Source: Anaeramoeba ignava
Taxonomy: Eukaryota > Metamonada > Anaeramoebidae
Direction: 5' to 3'
NCBI GenBank assembly: GCA_028826165.1
Contig: JAPDFW010000019.1
Coordinates: 1 to 64,000, forward strand
Length of the DNA: 64,000 nucleotides
Part shown: positions 57,301 to 64,000 of the stretch, piece after piece
How positions within the stretch are numbered: the stretch's first letter is position 1
How the letters are laid out: every line of letters starts with the position of its first letter
Notes under the pieces: model-generated
Told to the model about the DNA's origin: nothing
The model's input: only the letters and a program-made list of their open reading frames with translations
The model's database searches: none
Translations under genes and position numbers: made by a program

Positions 57301-57855
57301 ATTTAAAATAAATTAGGTAAAATTATTTAAATATATTTTATAAATAGATCTATTTATTAATTTATATTTATTATAATTTAATTATTTTTATATAATTTAA
57401 AAGTCAAAAATAAATTAATTTAAAAATATTTTGTTTTTATTATCCCCTTTTTATTTATTTTTCATCAAGTTTAATTTAAATAAATTAGGTAAAATTATTT
57501 AAATATATTTTATAAATAGATCTAATTATTAATTTATTATATTTATTATTTAATTATTTTTATATAATTTAAATCAAAAATAAATTAATTTCAAAATATT
57601 TTTTGTTTTCTTTATTCCATTTTTTCATCAAGTTTAATTTAAATAAATTAGGTAAAATTATTTAAATATATTTTATAAATAGATCTATTTATTAATTTAT
57701 ATTTATTATTAATTAATTATTTTTATATAATTTTAATCAAAAATAAATTAATTAAAAAAATATTTTTATTTTCCATTTTTTATTCCATTTTTTAATCAAG
57801 TTTAATTTAAATAAATTAGGTAAAATTATTTAAATATATTTTATAAATAGATCTA
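54390..57855. repeat. satellite array, unit about 163 bp, about 22 copies
   Basis: The landmark AAATTAGG(T/G)AAAATTATTT recurs about 22 times between 54393 and 57817, a mean of about 163 bp. Most units contain the palindrome AATAGATCTATT, a TTTATTCCATTTTTAATTAG segment and AAATAAATTAATTTAAAATA. Three or four units replace TTTATTCC by TTATCCCCTTTT. The array fills the interval between the divergent 5' ends of the DCN1-like gene and the Asn/Gln-rich gene. Confidence 0.93.
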
Positions 57856-58206
57856 TTGAAAGAATTAATAAAAATTTAAATAAAATAAAAACAAAATGAA
57901 AGTAAAAAAAAAACTCAAAACTGAAAAGTAAAAAAAAAATTTTCTTTTTTAATTTTTTTAAATTTTTTAATTTAAGAATAAGAATAAGAATAAAATAAAA
58001 TAAAAAGCTATTCTGCCCCTGACAAATAAACAACAATAAAACAGAAAAACAAAACAAAAAAATTAATAAAAAAAAATTTAATAAAAAAAAAAAATAAAAA
58101 AACTTCTTAATTTGTATTTATTTTTCTTTTTTTACTTTTTCTTCTTTTTTTCTTTTCTTATTTTTCCTTTGTTCTTTTCAATATAAAAAAAAATTTTTTT
58201 CTTTTA
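57856..58206 (+). promoter_or_regulatory. AT-rich 5' flank of the Asn/Gln/Glu-rich gene
   Basis: Poly-A and poly-T rich, with one less AT-rich patch (TTCTGCCCCTGACAAATAA near 58010) and a C/T-rich block (58120-58165) before the ATG. It lacks the TTTTCATTTT block seen at most other starts. A 75-residue minus frame here is hydrophobic low complexity and is not called. Confidence 0.35.
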
Positions 58207-59967
58207 ATGAAATCCCAAAAAAACTTAAACTCTTTTAGTACTTCTTCAAGTGATTCTTTAAGTGATTCAGAAAGTGATTCTGAAAATTTAAAAATGAGAT
58301 CAAAGAAAGAAAAAAATCAAAACCAAAATCAAGATGAAGATGAAAATCAAAATGGAAATGATGAAGATGAAGATGAGGAAATAAAATTTATTTTCCAAAA
58401 TCAACAAAACCATCAAAAATTCACAAATAAAAACAAAAAAATATTTAATAAGCAACAACAAAATAAATTTCAAGATCCTTCATTTCAGAATATCAAAATT
58501 TACACTCAAGAAAATTCATTGGGAACAACATTTCAACCAAAAAAATCAATTAGTCAAAAAGACTTTCCAATTAACACTTATCAAAATAAAAATGAATATC
58601 AAAATGAATATGAAAATCAAAATGAATATGAAAGTGAAAATGAAAGTGAAAATGAAAGTGAAAATGAAAGTGAAAATGAAAATGAAAATGAAAATGAAAA
58701 TGAAAATGAAAATCAAAATGAAAATCAAAATCAAAATCAAAATGAAAATGAAAATCAAAATGAAAATGAAAATGAAAATCAATATCAATATGAAAATGAA
58801 AATGAAAAAAATGAAAATGAAAATGAAAATGAAAATGAAAATGAAAATGAAAATGAAAATGAAAATGAAAATGAAAATGAAAATCAAAATGAAAATGAAA
58901 ATCAAATCAAAATGAAAATGAAATTCAAAATGAAAATGAAATTGAATATGAAATTCAAATTGAAAATGAATATCAAAATGAAAATCAAAATCAAAATGAA
59001 TATCAAAATGAAAATGAAAATCAAAATCAAAATCAAAATCAAAATCAAAATCAAAATCAAAATCAAAATCAAAATCAAAATGAAAATCAAAATCAAAATG
59101 AAATTCGATTCGATACTTCAAATAGTGATATTGATGATGAATTAAAAATTGAGGATAATATAAATGAAGAAAATGATTTATTTGAAATTTGTGATATAGA
59201 TTATAATAACCAAAACCAAAACCAAATTCAAAATCAAAATCAAATTCAAAATAAAAATCAATATCCAAATCCAAATCCAAATCCAAATCAATATCAATAT
59301 CAATATCAATATCAATATCAATATCAATATCAAAATCAATATCAAAATCAAAATCAATATCAAAATCAAAATCCAATTCAAAATCAAAATCAAAATCAAT
59401 ATTCAAATCAATATCAAAATCTAAATCAAAATTTTCAAGAGTTAACAGATCTTCAACAATACCAACAATATCAACAATATCGACAATATCAACAATATCA
59501 ACAAGAATTACTTCAACAGATGGAAAATCCAGATACAGAGAGATTTCCTCAAAATTTTTCAGAAAATCCTTCAGAAAATCCTTTAGAAGATAATTTATCT
59601 ACTTTTATTTTATCAAGTGCTGATGAGTTTAAAGAATTTGCAAAATATTTATTTGTTCCAGATTCACGAACATCAAATACACAAGCAACAACAAGTAAAA
59701 TATTAAATATAAAATATTAAATATAAAATATAAAAATTGATAAAATTATTTTTCAATTTTTTAGTTGAACCAGAAAAAGTGAAATCACTTGGTGGTTTTG
59801 TTATAAATTTAATGTCAAGATATCATGAAGCTTTACAAATGAGAAACTATCAACATCAACAAAAATTAGATAATATTTCAAATTCTTTTAAGCAACATAA
59901 CAACTTATTTAAATTACAAATTGCTCATTTAAATAATGAAATAGAGAAATTAAACAAAAAAAAATAA
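58207..59967 (+). CDS. Asn/Gln/Glu-rich low-complexity protein with coiled C-terminus, frameshift in the repeat
   Basis: It starts with a Ser/Asp-rich N-terminus (SFSTSSSDSLSDSESDSE), then basic and NQ segments, then a long hexamer-encoded NENQ/NEYQ tract (about 58590-59095). Near 58903 a CAAATC replaces the expected CAAAATC and shifts the frame. Read literally it continues as Met-Lys-Ile-Lys repeats and stops at 59145 (312 residues). In the compensating frame it continues FDTSNSDIDDELKIEDNINE, an NQYQ tract and PSENPLEDNLSTFILSSADE. It then splices (intron 59695-59764) to EPEKVKSLGGFVINLMSRYH and a coiled-coil end, totalling about 563 residues. The matching splice phase supports the long form. 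No family recognised; the polar repeats suggest a disordered or condensate-forming protein. Confidence 0.7.
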
Positions 59968-60284
59968 TTTGAGTTTTCTTTTTTAATTAGTATTGAATTT
60001 CTCAATTCTATTTCCCTTTTTTTTTTTCCATTTCCTTTTTGATTGACTCAAAAAATATTTTTTGGATTTGATTGAAAAATGTAGATTGAAAAATTCCTCT
60101 TTTAATTTTTTAATATTTTAATTTGTTTTTTTTTTTTTTAAATTTTTAAATTGTTTTTTTATTTTGAAAGGGAAAAGAAAAAGAATTTTGTTTGGATTTT
60201 TTTTAGAAACAATTTTTATTCTACTTTTATAAATTTTTCTTTTATTAAAAAATAACTAAAATAAAATAAAATCGTTGAATTTTT
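59968..60284. other. AT-rich intergenic spacer, nothing recognised
   Basis: T-runs and A-runs between two plus-strand genes; no RNA or frame recognised. Confidence 0.5.
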
Positions 60285-60347
60285 TTTTCATTTTTTTCAT
60301 TTTTTTTTCAATTTTTTTCAATTTTTTTTTTTAATTATTAATACAAA
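60285..60347 (+). promoter_or_regulatory. promoter of the coiled-coil gene
   Basis: TTTTTTTTCATTTTTTTCAT followed by two TTTTTTTCAA blocks before the ATG. Confidence 0.45.
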
Positions 60348-62742
60348 ATGAATTCAAATATTTTTCAAAAAATTGGGAATAAAGTCAGGAATCCACAACC
60401 ATTAATTTCCGTAAGTGAAATCTGAAAAGAAATTAATTTTGTTATAAATAATTTGTGAATAAATTATAAATTAAATTATAAATTAAATAATAAATAAAAT
60501 TATAAATAAAATTATAAATTAAATTATAAATTAAATTATAAATTAAATTATAAATAAAATTATAAATTAAATTATAAATAAAATTATAAATAAAATTATA
60601 AATAAAATTATAAATAAAATTATAAATAAAATTATAAATAAAATTATAAATAAAATTATAAATAAAATTATAAATAAAATTATAAATAAAAATATAAATA
60701 AAATTATAAATAAAATTATAAATAAAATTATAAATAAAATTATAAATTAAATTATAAATTAAAATATAAATTAAAATTAAAATAAAATTATAAATTAAAT
60801 TATAAATAAAAATATAAATAAAAGATAAATAAAAATATAAATAAAATTATAAATAAAAATTATAAATTAAATTATAAATAAAATTATAAATAAAATTATA
60901 AATAAAATTATAAATAAAATTATAAATTAAAAATAAATAAAATAAATTAAATTATAAATAAAATTATAAATAAAATTATAAATAAAAATTATAAATAAAA
61001 TTATAAATAATATTATAAATAAAATTATAAATAAAATTATAAATAAAATTATAAATAAAAATTATAAATTAAAATTATAAATAAAATTAAATAAAATAAA
61101 TAAAAATTATAAATAAAATATAAATAAAATTATAAATAAAAATTATAAATAAAATTATAAATAAAAATATAAATTAAAATTATAAATAAAATATAAATTA
61201 AAATTATAAATTAAATTATAAATAATTAAATTATAAATAAATTAAAATTATAAATAAAATTATAAATAAATTATAAATAAATTATGTAAATTATAAATAA
61301 AATTATAAATAAAAATTATAAATTAATAAAATTATAAATTAAATTATAAATTAAAATTATAAATAAAAATTATAAATAAAATTATAAATAAAAATTATAA
61401 ATAAAATTATAAATAAAATTATAAATAAAATTATAAATTAAATTATAAATTTAAAATTATAAATTAAATTATAAATTAAATTATAAAATAAAATTATAAA
61501 TTAAATAAAATTTAATTATAAATAAAATTATAAATAAAATTATAAATAAAATTATAAATAAAATTATAAAATAAAATTATAAATAAAAATATAAAATAAA
61601 AATAAAAAAAAATTATAAATAAAATTATAAATAAATTATAAATTAATTATAAAAAACAAAAATAAAATTATAAATAAAATTATAAATTAAATTATAAATT
61701 AAATTATAAATAAAATTATAAATAAAATTATAAATTAAATTATAAAATAAAATATAAATAAAATTATAAATTAAATTATAAATTAAAATATAAATAAAAT
61801 TATAAATAAAATTATAAATAAAATTATAAATTAAATTATAAATTAAATTATAAATTAAATTATAAATAAAATTATAAATAAAATATAAATTTCTAAATAA
61901 ATAAAATTATAAATTAAAATATAAATAAAAAAAGGAAATAATTCAACAAGATTCAGAAAAACAAAAAGAATTATTAACAGATCTACGAGAGCAACTGACT
62001 GATCTTCTAAGCAACAAGAAAGATCTATTAAATTTACAAGAACAATTTGATAAATACAAAATGGAGTGTCAAGAACAAATGAAAGGATTAGAAGCACAAA
62101 ACAAAGAATACAAAGAAGAAATAAACAAGCTTCTTGAAGAAAAACGAGAAGCCAAAGAAGATCTTGAAACGATGAAAGGACAATTTGACAGTTTTCTAAT
62201 AGAAATAAATAAATATCAAGAAGTAATCAAGCGACTAGAAAATCAATTTCAAAATGCAAAACAAGAAAAAGACGAGTTAGAAGAGGCGAATAAGAACTTA
62301 AGGTCCGAATTAAATCGGGGACGTTACGAGCAACAGAAGGCGGATAACTATAGAACAGAACTTGAAAGTCACATTGGCGAATTGCAAAGCAACAACGCAG
62401 CTCTTCAGCAGGAAATCATGAGTTCGAAGAGGCAAAAAGACGATGCAGACAAGCATGGATCCCTCGTTCATGCTCAGCTCGCAAGAATCCTTGCAAAGCC
62501 TCAACAGCCAGTACTGTCAAATTCCGATAATGTTTGGGATGTTGTTGATAATGATATAAATGATCTTCATCATCTTGTTTTTCAATTGAGAAATCAAGTC
62601 AAAGACCTCGATTCAGATGCTCAGATTTATAAACAAAATACTCAGAAACTCGAACAGGATAATGCTGGTCTTAGAGCTAAAATTATTAATCATAATCGTA
62701 ATATTTCTACTTATGATTATGCTGTAAAGTTGCTTTTAAGAG
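60348..62742 (+). CDS. coiled-coil protein, incomplete at the right edge
   Basis: Exon 1 (60348-60410) encodes MNSNIFQKIGNKVRNPQPLI plus Ser. It joins in phase, across a 1524-nt repeat intron, to exon 2 (61935-62742), giving 290 residues so far; the gene continues beyond the window. Almost all of exon 2 is coiled coil (EQFDKYKMECQEQMKGLEAQ; NKLLEEKREAKEDLETMKGQ). It has a break near 62500-62545 (KPQQPVLSNSDNVWDVV) and a second coil ending in NRNISTYDYAVKLLLRG. Codons between about 62270 and 62530 are noticeably richer in G/C. It could be a golgin-, myosin-tail- or tether-like protein. No diagnostic domain is visible in this part. Confidence 0.8.
60411..61934 (+). repeat. repeat-filled intron 1 of the coiled-coil gene
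   Basis: 1524 nt between GTAAGTGAAATC and AAAAAAAG. It consists of ATAAATAAAATT and ATAAATTAAATT 12-bp units with slippage variants, and is almost G-free. Confidence 0.9.
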
Positions 62743-64000
62743 GTAATTAAAATGAAATTTAAAATGAAATTTAAAATCAAATTTAAAACAAAATTTAAAA
62801 TCAAATTTATAACAAAATTTAAAATGAAATTTAAATCAAATTTTAAAATGAAATTTAAATCAAATTTTAAAATGAAATTTATAACAAAATTTAAAATGAA
62901 ATTTAAAATTAAATTTATAACAAAATTTAAAACGAAATTTAAAATAAAATTTAAAATAAAATTTAAAATGAAATTTATAATGAAATTTATAACAAAATTT
63001 ATAACAAAATTTAAAATGAAATTTATAACAAAATTTATAATGAAATTTAAATCAAAATTTAAAATGAAATTTATAATGAAATTTAAAATCAAAATTTAAA
63101 ATGAAATTTAAAATGAAATTTAAAATGAAATTTAAAATGAAATTTAAAATGAAATTTAAAATGAAATTTATAATGAAATTTATAATGAAATTTATAACAA
63201 AATTTATAACAAAATTTAAAACAAAATTTAAAATGAAAATTTAAAATGAAATTTAAAATCAAATTTATAATCAAATTTAAAATAAAATTTAAAATGAAAT
63301 TTAAAACAAAATTTATAATGAAATTTATAACAAAATTTAAAATGAAATTTAAAACAAAATTTAAAATAAAATTTAAAATGAAATTTATAATGAAATTTAT
63401 AATAAAATTTAAAATGAAATTTAAAATAAAATTTATAATGAAATTTAAAACAAAATTTAAAACAAAATTTAAAATGAAATTTATAACAAAATTTAAATCA
63501 AAATTTAAAATGAAATTTATAATGAAATTTAAATCAAAATTTAAAATAATTTATAATGAAATTTAAAATGAAATTTAAAATGGGAAATTTAAAATAAAAT
63601 TTAAAATGAAATTTAAAATTTATAATGAAATTTAAAATGAAATTTAAAATGAAATTTAAAAATGAAATTTAAAATGAAATTTAAAAAAAAAAATTTAAAA
63701 TGAAAAAAAAATTTAAAATAAAATTTAAAACAAAATTTAAAAAATGAAAAATTTATAATGAAAAATTTTTGAAATAAAAAAATTTATAAAATAAAAATTT
63801 ATAAATAAAATTTAAAATCAAAATTTATAATAAAATTTAAAATGAAATTTAAATCAAAATTTAAAATAAAATTTAAAATAAAATTTTAAAATAAAATTTA
63901 AAATGAAATTTTAAAACAAAATTTATAATGAAATTTTTATATAAAATGAAATTTAAAAACAAAATTTAAAAATGAAATTTTAAAAATGAAATTTATAAAC
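62743..64000 (+). repeat. repeat-filled intron 2 of the coiled-coil gene, open at the window end
   Basis: From the GT at 62743 onward, 12-bp AAATTTAAAATG, AAATTTATAACA and AAATTTAAATCA units run to the edge, at least 1258 nt. The Lys-Phe/Met-Lys open frames on both strands are repeat artefacts. The 3' splice site lies outside the window. Confidence 0.82.

Noticed and set aside
57830-58057. 75-residue hydrophobic minus-strand frame
   Set aside because: It starts in the 5' flank of one gene and ends in satellite DNA; low-complexity composition and no start context.
58546-59406. 286-residue minus-strand Asp-Phe/Ile-Phe frame
   Set aside because: Antisense of the NENQ hexamer tract; pure repeat with no domain.
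62752-63566. Lys-Phe/Met-Lys repeat frames on both strands
   Set aside because: Products of the AAATTTAAAATG intron array.

Overview
The window is nuclear DNA from a very AT-rich eukaryote. Genes are split by GT-AG introns and none are arranged in operons. Stops are the standard TAA/TGA, there is a eukaryotic tRNA with internal A and B boxes, and the proteins are amoeba-type signalling and cytoskeletal proteins rich in Asn-Gln runs (NQNQ) and Lys-Glu runs. The mix (BTB-TLDc, ankyrin-BTB, MyTH4-RhoGAP, RasGEF, DH-PH, TBC, vWA and a divergent actin) points to a free-living amoeboid protist. Anaeramoeba is my best guess from style; Dictyostelium-like or Entamoeba-like amoebae are alternatives. 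The assignment is inference.

Layout: 1-2187 low-complexity array, possibly an intron of a gene entering from the left; 2365-5238 Sec24-like COPII gene with many single-base frameshifts; 5253-6679 (-) BTB-BACK-TLDc copy 1, frameshifted; 6717-7400 AT array; 7618-11497 RasGEF; 11879-11952 tRNA-Arg(ACG); 12000-13500 satellite of about 144 bp; 13555-15040 BTB-TLDc copy 2, frameshifted; 15260-15900 more of that satellite; 15956-17380 BTB-TLDc copy 3, intact; 17467-18576 divergent actin; 18682-21469 MyTH4-RhoGAP; 21863-23994 LIM coiled-coil protein; 24131-25902 (-) exosome RRP41; 26497-33165 (-) giant ankyrin-BTB protein; 34155-35972 vWA protein; 36113-40368 TBC RabGAP; 40617-43105 CDP-alcohol phosphotransferase; 43195-47243 IQ-DH-PH RhoGEF; 47511-50959 GC-richer secreted/multipass membrane protein; 51463-54284 (-) DCN1-like neddylation factor; 54390-57855 satellite of about 163 bp; 58207-59967 Asn/Gln/Glu-rich protein; 60348-62742 coiled-coil protein running off the right edge.

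Exon structures were rebuilt by hand by joining GT-AG boundaries in phase and checking that family motifs run across the joins. Introns fall into two classes: ordinary ones of about 60-100 nt, and expanded ones (250-2100 nt) that consist almost entirely of a short repeat, mostly near 12 bp, with a different consensus in each intron. The expanded introns and the two nucleosome-length satellites are the most unusual structural features.

Functionally, four small-GTPase regulators (RasGEF, RhoGAP, RabGAP, RhoGEF) and a divergent actin lie within about 40 kb, with trafficking (Sec24, TBC), lipid synthesis, RNA decay and neddylation genes. I see no defence system or mobile element. Several genes carry one-base homopolymer frameshifts, which may be residual assembly errors or real decay.
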